Below are positions 47,601-60,836 of a stretch of 64,000 nt of DNA, piece by piece (the stretch's first letter is position 1; each line of letters opens with the position of its first letter). The position numbers and the translations under genes are program-made. Location of the stretch: positions 12,642,001-12,706,000 of the forward strand of contig CAMQGK010000327.1 in the NCBI GenBank assembly GCA_947000775.1, read 5' to 3'. The stretch is from Pterois miles. Its lineage: Eukaryota > Chordata > Actinopteri > Perciformes > Scorpaenidae. The notes under the pieces are model-generated. The model saw only the letters and a list, made by a program, of their open reading frames with translations, was not told the origin of the DNA and did no database searches.

Positions 47601-49880
47601 ACTAAACAGTGTTTTATTTGAACGTGATTTTAATTCTAGTATACTTTTAAAAAGCAGACACATACCAACTGGATGAGATAATAATATAACTTTTGCTAAT
47701 CCAAATGAATTAGTCCAAATATAATATAATAATGTCATTTGTTTCAGAGAAATTCACTGCAGGTGATGTGTATCAGAATTCAAAATCGAGTATTTCTTTT
47801 TTCTTTTCTATTTGATTAGTATTGCTATAGTTTTATGGTGGATATTTTTGCAGCAGAAGGACATACGTACACAAGAGTAGTTCCTCTATGTTACTCAATC
47901 ATTCGGGTTATGTATTTTAACTGTTTTGAGGTCAGGTTGATTGTGAGACACAGACGTCTGTCTGATCAAAACTTGTACACATTCACATAACAACTGTGCA
48001 GGAGAGACAGAGAGAGTTAGGGGGAGAGAGAGAGTAGTATAAAATGGCCTGTGCGCCCCACTTGCAGCTGGTTATTTCGTCAGTCCAGCAATCAGATGTG
48101 GACACATCATGCAAGCACTGATAAGTGTGCGCGCTGGAGCGCGCTCTGGTCTGAGGGAGGCGTACTCGGCTTTTTCATTCTCAACACTTAGCACGTCTCA
48201 GATACACTCGTCCCCTGTTATTACAGTTACATTCATCAAATTAAGCTGCTGGTGATTGTCGCTTTATGAGGGACAGTCTCTCCTCTAAAGCCAACCACCA
48301 ACACCGCCCAGGAAGTGTGCGCGCAATAGTATTAGTTTGACATTTTTTTTTTTTTCTCGTGCACTGTGGTAGTGTGTCTGGGCATTCACCTGGCTGTCTG
48401 CACTGCTGTGCGTCTTTGTGCACGCTTTTTGGACACGTCTGCATGCAAAACAGGGCACAGCCTTGTCCTTTATTACTGTGATTACAGGCATAATGACCTC
48501 TGTTGGAGACAAGCGATACAGCACAGCGTGGTGGGAAACCTGAAACTGTGACAGCGGTTTTGGAACGGGCAGTCAAGGAGGCTGGCAGCTACTAGGAAGA
48601 AGAGTGGCCTAGCAGTCTTCCTCATCAGTATTCATCGGAATGAATGTGTTCATCCATCAGGTGCTTGTTCCTCCACTGCAGTGTGGTCTGACAGTGTTGT
48701 AAACAGCAACAGCACTATTTAAATAGGCGCAATACAGCGCGCCTGTTAGTAGGACTGACTCATTTATTTAGACCACCTAAATATGTGCATGTATCATACT
48801 ATAAAATGAGGCCCATAGTAGCTTAATCTTCATACTGCAGTTTTGTTAATTAATACACAATATCCCATAATGTCTTGTATTAAAATCAGAACTTAATTAC
48901 ATCCATAAAGGGGTATTTTGTAAATTCAGAATACTTTGAAAGGAGATATGAGTGTTATGACATGATATTACATGATGTCTAATAGTGCATAATGTCATTA
49001 CACCATAATATATGAGTGTATGTATAAGTACAGCGCTATAAGACCATGTAAGGAAATGTACTATTTTTTTCAGTAAACAACATAAGCACCCAACAAAATA
49101 AAATAATATATTATATGAAAAAAACGCCTTTTTTACATTCTGACTGCCATATTTACTTTGTTAATAATTTCATCACTGATACATAACAAAAAAGTAACTG
49201 TTTAAAAAGCTGTGAATATACCGCATATTGTGTTACATCTAATGTATTTTCATTATCTGCGACTATGTGTCAAATACATTATGCTCTCATACAATCACAC
49301 CAGTCATAGCACATTATACAGTTGTAAAACCAGGCAGGCTGATGAGAGATTGACAATAACAGAAATGAACTTGCTGTATTATTATTTTTGTACAGCAATT
49401 CATATATTCAAGAGCAAATTCATCTCATGGTTGAAGCTTGATAAACAATGACACTGGCTCAACCATATTCTTGAACTGGACAGAGTACAAAACATTAGCA
49501 TCATCACATAAAATACAAGTATTAGTGCCAGTTAGCCCTCAATATGCAGGGCTATATGAACAATTAGCCTATTTACTGTACTGTGAAAAATCTGTCAGTT
49601 TTCAGTCTGTGTAAGTTTTACATCTTTTTGGAGACACTGAGAATGAAGTGTACCTTCTATTGTTTGTGACTGTCTGCTATTCAGGAACTGGTTTGTGTTT
49701 TCAGGAAGATACAGTATGTGGTCTCTGTTTCAGACAGGACTAATCAATCCCTGAAGAGTAAATGAGCACTCTTAATGTAGATTGGGTCAAGATGTGGCTG
49801 ATTGGGAGTACTGTTTGGCCCACACCAGGGGGCACTGTCTCCTCTATACACAGACCACAGGCTAACCATCAGTACTGTAC
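47601..49880. other. irx2 upstream flank without recognisable genes
   Basis: The sequence is mostly unique. Around 48000-48040 is a GA-rich stretch, then the plus-strand TATA box. From 48.1 to 48.7 kb the DNA is richer in CpG (gcgcgctggagcgcgctc near 48129), which may be the edge of a CpG-rich promoter domain. The rest is AT-rich. Short open frames here show no family similarity. Confidence 0.5.
48038..48045 (+). promoter_or_regulatory. plus-strand TATA box facing away from irx2
   Basis: TATAAAAT is followed by GGCC, a near-consensus TATA box on the strand opposite irx2, about 0.9 kb from its start codon. An initiator-like TCAGTCC lies about 35-40 bases downstream near 48080. This could drive a divergent transcript. 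Human IRX2 has a head-to-head partner transcript (C5orf38/CEI), which makes the idea reasonable but does not prove it. No conserved protein frame follows. Confidence 0.3.
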
Positions 49881-49888
49881 CACCACTG

Positions 49889-49941
49889 CGTGTGTGTGTG
49901 TGTGTGTGTGTGTGCATGGTTTGTGAAACTTTTTTTTTTTT

Positions 49942-49986
<45 letters not shown>

Positions 49987-50102
49987 GTGTATTTAGTGAA
50001 GAGTCCATATGTGTGTGTGTGTGCATGTAAATGTCTGTGTCCTCATATGCATATCATCAGTGTGAAAGTGCACCTGTCGGCCTGTTAAAGTGTACTTTAT
50101 AA

Positions 50103-50134
<32 letters not shown>

Positions 50135-50150
50135 ATGTGTGTGTGTGTTG
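49889..50150. repeat. cluster of (GT)n microsatellites
   Basis: GT runs at about 49889-49914, 49944-49984 and 50104-50148, with a T tract at 49929-49941. Confidence 0.95.
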
Positions 50151-53100
50151 AACTCCGTAGTAGTACATTCCAGGTCTCAGTTTCAGACAGGCTGGAGCTC
50201 CTAAGATATTTTAGTCCTAGCCTGATGGAGATATAGGAGATGGGAGAGAGAGGAGATTGACAGACAGGCAGGCAGAAAGACAAGGCCGACAGAGAGACAG
50301 GCAGATTAAGACAGTATAGAGAGTATAGAAGCAGGGAGGCAGGCAGACCAAAGAAGCATCAGGTCAGACAGACAGAGGCAGACAAGGAAAAAAGATGTAG
50401 AGTCAGACATACAGATACCCTGTCCTGCCTGACCTTATCGTCCGTTTAGACTCATAGCAATTAGCTTTGGCGACTTTCAACTCAGTGTAAAAATGTGGTA
50501 TTAAAATTTTTGCTGAGGATGTTGCGGTGAGCGGTGATGAAACATGAACAAAAAGAGAGACAACACCTACTTGACCAACAACATATAATGTTTGGGCTCA
50601 CTTTATAGATGTAATATTCAAAATTAACTTTAATACCTGTGAGGAACTGCATTTTACAGAAGTTAATGAGAGCATAACATTAAAAAACAGGTTTTGCCAT
50701 TAATTTTATTTTTGCAGGCCTTCCCTGTGGCCCCACCTAGTGTTTTACACTTAAATTAAGTTTTCTCAATTTATATGACATTTATGTCATATTATAAATA
50801 CATACAGCTGCTTAACAAATATAAGCAGTTTATATGATATTTATAAATTTAAATGATAACTCCATATCAGTCGTTTTATGACAAATGTCATATTTCACGA
50901 ATGAAGGAAACAGCTATTGTTTTCTCATATATTTTCTCCCAACAGAATTTGCCACTGATTAATGTCCAACTGGCAGAGCCGTTTGTATTATAGTGGCTAA
51001 TGATTACTAACTCCTTACCTTTTCTGGTATAGAATTGCCTGAAGTTGAATTGGATAGCTAAAGGATATAGCTTTGATCTCAAGCCCTTTGTTTATTACAC
51101 ATATGACTAAATAAATATTGATTTCTGGTATTTCATGTACCTTTGAACCTCTGCAGTGCAGCTGTCGTGGACCTTTTTGCATTTAGTCAACGTATGGTCT
51201 GCATTGGTTTAAGTGTTAACTATGTGGGTGCATTTGGGGGCAATGTCGGGTGGAGCTTGGTAAATGTGTAAATGCATGTGTGTGTCTGTCTATCACTCTA
51301 ACTATGCATGGCTGTAGGTGCATGACTAACAGTGCGGCAGTGTTGCAGAGAAATGGACTAGTTATGTAGTCATATTGAGCTGCTCTGAAATCAATACGGC
51401 CTGGGATATAGCAGTATGATTAAAGCCTGAGCCTGGCTATTGTTCACAGTGACCACTGCATCCATGCTGTTGTCACTTATTTCAACAGTGAGTTTTGCCA
51501 CCTTGAAAAGCAGTCTGGTCTGTCTGCTTAGAAGTCATCCTAATGGATTTATATTGAATGAGGTGTTGTGCTCTTTTGCTGGATAAACTCCAAATTTTGC
51601 ATCAGTGCGTATTATGCTCTGACCACATGACTGCTACTATTTTATTTTGAAACACCCCAAAAAGCTCCAAATGTTTTATACTCTGTGGGCTGGTGAAGGA
51701 ATGTTCAGTATCCCAAACTTGCACAAAGTACTGTGCATGTGTGTTTGTGTACTTATGTTTGTGCGTGGGTGTGAAGATGGAGAGGAAAAAAAAAATAAAA
51801 AAAAAACTGCATTGTGATCTTTCTTTGTGCAACTAAGTTAGTTAGGCAGACTTACTGTGAGCCTCATATGATCAAAACAACTCCCCAAAACTCTTGAGTT
51901 TGGCTAAATGTGCTCGATGTTTTTGCATATCCGTTATTACAACTGTGTCACATTTGTGGCATTTTGATACAAAGAACTACTACAATTCATCCCCTCCCCC
52001 ATTTGGGGGTGTTGCGGAAATGTCTTTAGTCTTTTTTGTGTACAACGGGGGAGGGGTCAGTAGGGGAGGGGGCAGTTGGGGGAGGCAAGGGGTTGGGTGG
52101 CAGACTGGCGACAGGCCGTCATCTCTCTCCCCGCCTGGCATCTGCCCACTGCTGCCAACCCTCTTCTAATCAGCAGCCGTCCATGTGCTTGGCAGCAGAG
52201 GGGGTTTCAAATCAGCTTCTCGCCCCAAGTTAAAAACCCTAAGCCCTATCACTTTGTAAACGGGTACCTTTAGGGCGACTGATGCTGGGACGCCTCTGAT
52301 GTGCTGAAGTGGGGAACATCGGTTGCCTCGTCGCCTTGAATACGTTATGCTGCTAGCGCTGTTGTTGCTGTTGTTCTTGTACTTGTTTATCATCGTTTTT
52401 TCAAACCAAAATCACAAGGCAGCTCTGTCTTTAAGTTTGATTTGTTTAACATGCTGCTAACTGACATGGATGTTGGGAAAACAGTTCTCGGGGAGGAAAG
52501 TGAAGCAGTAAACCGATGGGCTTGAAGTGTAATTCCTCTTGAAAAAAAAAAGAAAAAAAAAGAAGGGAAACAAGAACCACACTTGTAGTGAGAAACAAGT
52601 CTTTATGTTGCTTTATTCTGACATGCTGTCTGAAATGGTGAGACAAGGAGAACGATACTCCTGCCTCCCCAGCTCATGGTTGCAAAACTTCTCTCACATG
52701 TGTTGTCTTGGAAACTACAAACATCACTATGGTTTAACAGTCTCAAAGCGGGTGACATAAAGTGCTACTCTGAGTTCAAAAATGATGACACCAGGGCTAT
52801 CAGGCTTACAATTATGACTACTATTATAAGTCTGCATTTGAGAACAAATCATTTGGTGTATAGCATGAAGCTACAGGGCTCATTCATCTGCAAGGTGGAG
52901 GGTGGGGGATTTAGGCGGGATGGCTGTTGGCTTCAGAAGTAACAAGCACAAAGAATGGGCTATACGGAAAGGGAAGAACAAGAAGAAGAAAAAAAAAAAT
53001 CCACAAATTATAGGAATTATGTGCAGCATGGGTTTCAAACACACACACATCCAGACAGGCTGATTGATGAACCAAACGAGTCACCGAAAATCAAAGGGGG

Positions 53101-53616
53101 GAAATAAAGGGAGACACAAAGGGGGGACAATTTGAAATGGACTAACCCTCTCCGGTGGCTCTGTAGCCAAGGGTCGAGCAGATAGGGTTGCCTAGAAAGA
53201 GTCTGCTGACAGCCAGTGTCACTGGGCTTTGTAATCATTGTGCTGGACCTGATAGGGTTACTAGCAGCTAATCCAGGCTGACCTTGGTTAGGTGCCCCGA
53301 ATGAGGACGGCTTTGTACAGTTGGGACAAGCTAACAGTATGACGGTGATGCTGACATATAATGTCTGCGTGGGGACTTGCCACCACAGCTCTTTTGTTGT
53401 GCTATCGAGTTGCAGATCCCAGCCACGAAAAAAAAAAAAAAAAATGTTTTTCTCTTTCTCTCTGGGTGGAAGAAAGGTGGCATTTAAATTGTCACTGGGG
53501 AGAAGGTAAGGTTGTATCTCAAGGTTCAAGAGGTCAGCTCTTGTGTTGGATGGTGTTCGAGTGACTTCAAAACAAATCCTATCGTGATGAAATTCCATGT
53601 TGTTGCTGTGTAACAG

Positions 53617-53618
<2 letters not shown>

Positions 53619-53661
<43 letters not shown>
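53619..53661. repeat. (GT)n microsatellite
   Basis: Perfect TG run of 43 bases. An AAAT array follows at 53845-53869. Confidence 0.97.
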
Positions 53662-53662
<1 letters not shown>

Positions 53663-55739
53663 TTCACTAGATGTGATAGACACACATCTACAACATGTCC
53701 CTACAAAGAAAAAATATTTTTGAGACAAGGCTAAACTGATATAAAAGCATTTTTTAAAGAGCATGCATTTTCACAAGATGAAACGGACATTATTTTCTCA
53801 TCATTATTGTTATTGTTAGTATTTGAAGAACTGGAAATAATTTTAAATAAATAAATAAATAAATAAATAATGAAACATATGTTTTTAGAATTATCCTGCA
53901 TGTTAGGTTTATAAAAGGGAGAAATCTTGTGTCATTCATTTTATATTGATGCATTGAAATGCACATAAACTCTACTACATAAAACAATGTATCCTCATAC
54001 AATGGTTCATATGATATCTATGAATGATATTTATGTTCATAAGAAAAGTTATATTTGTTTTTTACATGAAAGTCACAAAAGTGACAAATAAACGTTGACT
54101 TCTGGTTTCACATATGGTACAAACACTGGTCTCCTGGACAAAAGTCAGATTTTTTTTTTTTTTTTTTGATCCACCCAGAGCTCCTCCCTACACAGTGTTT
54201 TTTTCCACTTTATATTTCCTGGTTCACAATTACGTGGATTACATATGAATTGATTTTGTGGGCTATATACGAATTACAGTGCACACTTTTTGCTATGAAT
54301 GGTGTATGAGAACAGACTAAAAACACTTGTGCCCTCTGTTTTAAATGCCCATGCAATGTCTAATACACAAGGTGACAATTAACCAGGGGATGCAAGGATT
54401 TAAGGCTTTTTCAAGATAATGTATTACTTTGATATAAGAATGGTGAACAGTAAGAAAGCTGAATTTAATGTTAGACATCATACATATGATACACACTCAT
54501 CAGCTTCAATTTGACGTCCACATACTGTATACCAATCACCCCAACAACACACACAGACACACGCCTTCAGGCTCCAACCGGTGTGAAGGCAGAAGAGAGA
54601 AGGCATCCTTGCCTTTCTTCCTGCCAGGGAGAGCTGTAAACGGGAATGGGATTCCCATCCCCTGGAGCCTGCTACTAATCCACAACAGCCCCACTGCTGG
54701 ATTACTGGGGACATCAGCTGACATGCCAGCGAGTGCACACACATGCAAGTGCACTCACACTAGGGGCACACATGTGCAAACTCACTTATACACACACGTG
54801 AACTGGCACACACATCAATGTGAGCACACACAAGCAATGCAATATGTGTGTAACGTACACTCATGCACATCCACATCAGTGGTCAGGTGTGTGGATGGAA
54901 GTGGCACACACACTAAATACATACACAAAAACAGACAAATCACACACATAATGGAGACCTGGAATGCAGCTCATGGCTTTAATACATTGGCAGGACAATA
55001 TAGAGATTGCCATATTTCTACAGTCAGGAGTTGGCAGTAGCGGCTAAGTCCATCCTCTATTGTCCCTGCTGGTTGATTGTCCTGATGCATGTTGATGTAT
55101 ACGCTTTTTAGAGTCCCTCACCATGCAATTATACACATCTATCTTGCATTATGTGTGATTATGTGCTTTGTGATTCCTGTGATTATTTTTCTAATTAAAG
55201 AAGAACATTTAATTTGTGTTTGTGAAAGTACAATTCACCAGATATGTATTCTGTGTCTCTCACCCCCATAAACACAAAGTAAAATTTGTCAAAACAATCA
55301 TATCATACAATCATATCAACAACATTCACATGAACAATAAGCATATAGACTGATAGTGTACACCCACAGTTGCATAAATAATGCATTTTACACAATGATG
55401 TTACATTTGTTTTGCATGAATATTTGAATTTGGACTTTTCTATCCTTAGAAATGACATTCTTTACATTGATGAACTGGACAGTATGAGTATGTTCTTATC
55501 ATCTAATAATGTTATCATTCAAGTTTAAGCTTTGTATATTTCTTATTTATACAATCTGTGCCATGTTATTGTTATTAATGTGACATTTGACTAACAAACA
55601 ACAAGAGTGCACATATCATCAATTGGCAGTTTTGGGGATCAAATGCCGCTCCAAGTCAGGATACACAATGTGCTGATTGCTAAAAACTATTAGCTCCAAC
55701 ACACAAATCAGCTGTAACACATTTCAAATGCAGTCAGGT

Positions 55740-56160
55740 AAATCTCAGCCCATGATTAGGTCAAGCGTGGTGGCGGTATTTGTGGTAAACACTGTTCCGC
55801 TCTGGGGGCTAAACGTTTGTGTCAGTAAAGAATAATTACACCCTTCCACGTTGTATCTATCGTGTTAATCTCGGTCCACAGCAGCCACTTTATTCTCTCG
55901 TTTGTTTAATAGCTCACCAGCAGCTTTATTGTTTCAAAGTGCTCGATAGCAAACCTGTAAATTCTCTGTTCAACATTTGCCCCCATGGCGTTGTGGTTCA
56001 CCAGTGTTGAATGTTGAAATAAAGCAAACAGCCATTGATCTGCAATCAAAGATCCAGGAAAGGAGGTCATTTACATGTAGAGAGGAGAACCATTAGGAGC
56101 TGTGCTGCGAGGCATGTGCAGAGTTAAATTCATTTAGCAGTGGTTCACTGGCACTATTGA
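55740..56160. promoter_or_regulatory. candidate conserved noncoding element 5' of irx2
   Basis: Repeat-free block with TTAATCTCGGTCCACAGCAG, TTTATTGTTTCAAAGTGCTC and ATGTTGAAATAAAGCAAACA, containing SOX-like (ATTGTTT) and TCF-like (TTTCAAAG) sites. Inferred. Confidence 0.27.
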
Positions 56161-57022
56161 CTCACCTACACAAGGTATATGATAAATAAGAACAAAAAAA
56201 TTACTAAATATTTTGAAATATTTTGTGTTGTAGAGGTAGATGCTGTCCATTGCTAATTAGAAATGGATGTGCATGTGTTCTGTACATAACAAAGCCAAGC
56301 TAACTATCATGGGAGCAGGGGAGAGAGACAGGCTTTATACTGTGGGAAAGGAATCAGATAGGAGGCAAATGGCTCTCAAAATTAGGCACAACCACTTATT
56401 GGCAGTTGGTCAAGTTTGCAACTGTCCCAGGAGTCCTGAGTGCTTATGCAATGTGTTGCAGCTTCCGTTAAAATTTGATGATTAAATGGGCAAATACTTC
56501 CTAGATTTGTAGACTGAGAGCGGGGCCTGTTTATTTTATTTATTCATAGTGTGAATATGAATAATTTACCAGTCAGCAGTTTTTGTCAGAGGAGAATCGT
56601 TATTGTATGTGGCAGACTAAAGGTTTGTGATTCTTTGCATTTGGCACTTTTCCACTGTATTGACAGCTGCCAGCGTCTGTGGAGGTCATCTCTCTATCTC
56701 TGTTTGCAGTCTTAACAGGTTTAACAGCTTTAACAGGTTGTCAGAAACTTGTGCACGATAAAATAATCTTCCTGGTTTAATATTCTTATTTTGTCCAGAT
56801 GTCTTCGACAACTTTAGAGTTTAACAGCCGTGCCACAACACAAGCAGAGTTTTAGATAACTTATTTGAGCTTGAGCTACACCACATAATCAGTAAGTATA
56901 TTAATCACACACTATCAAACACTTTACTGTCTCTCTTTATATGACCTCTCAAGACTCTCCTCCAGAATGACATCAATTAACAAGTCAACAAGTTCTGCAA
57001 AACCCACTACAAAACATCAGCC

Positions 57023-57765
57023 TTTAAAGGAACAGTGTGTAGGATCTGGCTGCATCTAGTGGTGCGGTTGCAGATTGCAACTAACCGAGTAGCCATCTGC
57101 TCACTCTTTCTTTCCAAGACTGCGGTAATGTGAGCGGCTGAGTGCAGAACTGTGGTAATGCTGTTCGCCTCGTACATAAGTCGTCCCTACCATAATAACC
57201 AACTACACATACATATTTTAGCATGTCAATCTATGGCACACAAACATCCACATACCTGCTTTTTAAGCTGCATCACTAACATACAGTATATGGTGTACAA
57301 ATAACACACGGAAATCATGGAGAGCGTACTCATTGTATGCTAAACGCCTTACACATTATTGACATTTTTATCATTTACACACCTTTTCGTAGGAATGGGC
57401 TGTAACATGTACCTACCTATCGACCTACTTTAGGAGCAATGGCAGTCAGATGGCGGCTGGTGGTACTACGGTTTCACACTGTAGCTCACATTACCACAGT
57501 TTCACAGGTGAGATGGAGAACTACGGTGGCCTTCAGGTAACATAAAAACGTGAAAGACTCACTCTAGAGTGAGTGTTTGTTTTGACCATTCTGGGCTATT
57601 GTAGAAATATGGCGCACTCTGTGAAGAGGACCTGTCCCCTACGTAGATATGAAGGGCTCATTCTAAGCTAACCAAAATGCAATGAATGTTATTTTCAGGT
57701 GTTTATACACTACTATATACTTACGCCAATAGATCCTACTAAATCCCACACTGTGGCCCCTTTAA
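57023..57765. mobile_element. MITE-like element with TTTAAAGGAACAGTGTG ends
   Basis: The left end is TTTAAAGGAACAGTGTGTAG and the right end ATCCCACACTGTGGCCCCTTTAA (last bases to 57765), so the termini are imperfect inverted repeats. Internal blocks GCATCTAGTGGTGCGGTTGC, GGTGGCCTTCAGGTAACA, CGTGAAAGACTCACTC and AAGGGCTCATTCTAAGC match a widespread percomorph non-autonomous element. At 743 bp it looks full length or slightly expanded. No open frame of note. Confidence 0.78.
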
Positions 57766-57839
57766 CACAGGAGACCATTGTTCATTTCCCATTTACAACT
57801 GAGAGTCAGCTTTTTAAAACATGACCACAATCATTCTAT

Positions 57840-58060
57840 AACCTCAACCACACGTTTAGTGTTGTAAACATGATGACGAAGGTCCCCTAATCAAGAGGAA
57901 GTAGTCATTTTAACAAGTTTCCCTAACCTTAACAATGTACTTATTTTAAGGCAAACCATATTTCATTAATCCTAATCAAGGTGTTTTTGTTCCAAAATCC
58001 TATCAAACCATAACCACAGTGTTCTCACATTACAAAACCGATTTGTGATTTGTAACGTTT
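57840..58060 (+). repeat. dispersed repeat, third related copy
   Basis: CCCTAACCTTAACAATGTAC followed by TTATTTTAAGGCAAACC and TCCTAATCAAGGTGTTTTTG resemble the 37365 copy. It lies about 75 bases past the 57023-57765 MITE, so the two may have been mobilised independently into the same spot. Edges uncertain. Confidence 0.4.
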
Positions 58061-59279
58061 TCAGACAGATAAATGTCCTGCCATTTTATCCTTTAAATTT
58101 ATGAAAACAGACGGTTTGACAGACCGTCAGAAAGATGGTTGCCTTTGCCCTCTCTTGCTCAGTACTACGAGTGTCTACTCACCTACACTCAGTCAAGGTC
58201 AATTGAGTTCTCCGTCTGTCTGTTATCAGTGTGGTTTTTGATGGAGTAGTGCAGATAACAGAGTACTCGGGAAAAAAATGGAAGGAAACAGGAGATCAAG
58301 AGCTGCAGATTCTCAAATAATTATTTCACCTTCTCCACATAGCAACAGATTTATTTCTAACCTTTTCACATGCAATACAGCTTTCAACACACTCAGCTGC
58401 ACTCTAATCGTTTAGCAGTAGGGTGAATTTATTGGATTATTGGTTTGGAAATAGTTTGAAGTGTTTAACTGATTTTACAGAAAAGTAAATATAGATTAGG
58501 GATGTTTGCTGTCCTCTCCTCTTTTGATTTTGCTCAGAGGATTGTGACTTATTGACTGAGATTCACTGTGGATAAAACAGTGAAACACAAGCAAATGTAA
58601 GTTTGAAGTCAAATCAGTGTATCTTGGAAGGCTGGAGCCTCGGAGGCTCATCAGAAGTTTTGACACTGGCAACCTCTGAAAGACTTCTGATAGCTGTCTT
58701 CAAGATAGAGTTGCTCATTGCCAACATCACAAGTGAGAAATGACTGGTTCCCAACTGGCAGACTTTGCTTGTTGCAAGGCCTTGACTGGAATTAATACAT
58801 GGTGTGGGAATGATAACCCTCTTATGTCCAAGCCACAACCCTGTATGTTTTATTATCTTTATATCAGAAGTCAATAAGGCTTTATTGTATTTTCCAATAA
58901 GTGGTACATTTGTTAACATTTTTTTTATTCAAGCTTGGAATAGGTAACAAAGCCAAAGGGTCACTCTGATGTGGATATACCATTAAATCTGATGTGAGTA
59001 CAGCCAAGTCTATTTCAATGACCAACCCACAAAAATAAAAAGCACCCTTATTTTTAATGGCATACTGTGAGCTCAGACATTTTTTGGTGTTGTTCTGATC
59101 TTCAATTTTGTGCATCTTGTAACAAGAAAACAAACAAAAAAACAAACAATAGTAGAATATGTTTTGCTATTTTACAACCACCACAATACACAAACACACA
59201 CAACAACACACACTGTAATCAGGACCTGCCCCAGTTGATGGGATCATCACTAAAAAGTAAGGACAACACTTTGACGGAC

Positions 59280-59670
59280 CTCGATCTAACCAGGCCTTTT
59301 CCCATCAAGGCACGATTATGTGACTAGCCCCGAGTTACGAGCAATAAAAGAAATGTCTCTCTTTTTTATTACATCTCCCAGTCGTGAACAATGGGACGTT
59401 TGCCTCTGAGCCATTTATTCAGCTCTGATGTATGATTAGCACGGGGCAAATCAATACCATGTTGGATGATCTTAACGGAACAGTGCTGCGATTTCCCCTC
59501 CGTCACAGGGCCAAGCGCTGATATTTGTCTGTCAGCAGTGACATGCTATCTCTTGCAGGGGCACTGGGGCCAAAACACAGGTATTGATCCTGTCAACATT
59601 GATGGCCTTAATGGTATGGAGGATGAGGGAAACTGCCTGCCACTGGAAATGTAATGCACTGTATGGAACA
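59280..59670. promoter_or_regulatory. candidate conserved noncoding element 5' of irx2
   Basis: AAGGCACGATTATGTGACTA, ACGAGCAATAAAAG, TGTATGATTAGCACGGGGC and AAATCAATACCATG give homeodomain, HOX-like and TALE-like cores in unique sequence. Inferred. Confidence 0.27.
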
Positions 59671-60642
59671 GCCTCCTGACCAAGAGAGGGTACATGATGT
59701 TTATCTATTTTTATGGTGAATTATGCTGAAGGTCCACAGTGAAAAGTGCACATAGTGAACACAATAATTCTGCACTGACAAACACACCAAAACCAAATAC
59801 TCTCTTTGCTCATAGTTGGACCATACATAATAGGACTTGATTTTTGTCCAGATACCCACCGGATATCCACAGTTTTATTCATCACTAAAGAAGTTTCAAC
59901 TTAGTTTTTGTGTGTTTTTCTTCCACGGTACATCATCTATCTTCATCTGCTGCTGCTCTGGGGAACATAAAGGTACTACCACCACTTCTGAAGAATAAGA
60001 AAATCTCATGAATATGTCTGTATGTTTATGTTTGTCTACTGGGACCAGTGTGCACAGGTTTACAGTTACATATGTTGTGATTTAAGGAGAGGGATGTAGT
60101 TCTGTGATTATAGTGTGATTTACATGTATTTTTGTACTGCAGAAGACAGTCACATATATAGCCAGTGTATTACAGAAGACTTCGCTCGTAACAGAGGAAA
60201 GTGATAAATATATGTAGTATATGAGAAGTATCAGAGACCTTCTTAGGGGCCTCAGCGGACTCCTGCATGCGTTGTTTGTTTGTACACATGTTGCTTTTTG
60301 GCAGCTTTAAAATGAATAAAAGACTTTAAAAAGATGTAGAAACAAGCAACCTTTATCAAAAAGCCAGCAGCTGCACTCAAGAACCATGTTGTACTCCCAC
60401 CCTCTACAAACTCACTGTTTCTATTATATTTATAATTGAATAGCATGGTAAAAAAAAAAAAAAAAAAAAAAAAAAACAGTTAATCCACTAGTTTGGCATA
60501 AGTTAGGAGAAAAATATGGAAAAAAGGGTGGAATACACATGACCTGCCTTCAGGAGCTAATGCCTTTCGTCTAAAGAATCAAAACTCAACAGAAGAGCCT
60601 CTGATTACTTAAAACAGCTGGCTCTCTGACCATTAAAGTTCC

Positions 60643-60653
60643 TGTGTGTGTGT

Positions 60654-60686
<33 letters not shown>

Positions 60687-60771
60687 GAGGCAAGGCTAGG
60701 ATGGCATATAGGACTATTGCTGTGAATATGCAGTATATGTGCTTGTCTCTTAGTTTGTGTGTGCATGCCCC

Positions 60772-60835
<64 letters not shown>

Positions 60836-60836
60836 T
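60643..60836. repeat. two (GT)n microsatellites
   Basis: GT runs at 60643-60686 and about 60774-60832. Open frames across them are Cys/Val artefacts. Confidence 0.96.

Larger units (their letters stand above)
50151..57022. other. gene-free stretch 5' of irx2
   Basis: GACAGGCAGGCAGA-type purine-rich DNA at 50240-50400, AT-rich DNA, a complex block at 53090-53300 (CTTTGTAATCATTGTGCTGG), a GT microsatellite at 53619, a T tract at 54151-54167 and CA-rich DNA at 54730-54950. No gene is supported. Confidence 0.5.

Noticed and set aside
58614..58919. 101-codon minus-strand frame
   Set aside because: Compositionally protein-like but no domain or homologue I recognise and no splice sites I can defend.
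60250..60476. Processed retrocopy ending in a 27-base A tract
   Set aside because: No coding remnant, no AATAAA close to the tract and no visible target duplication.
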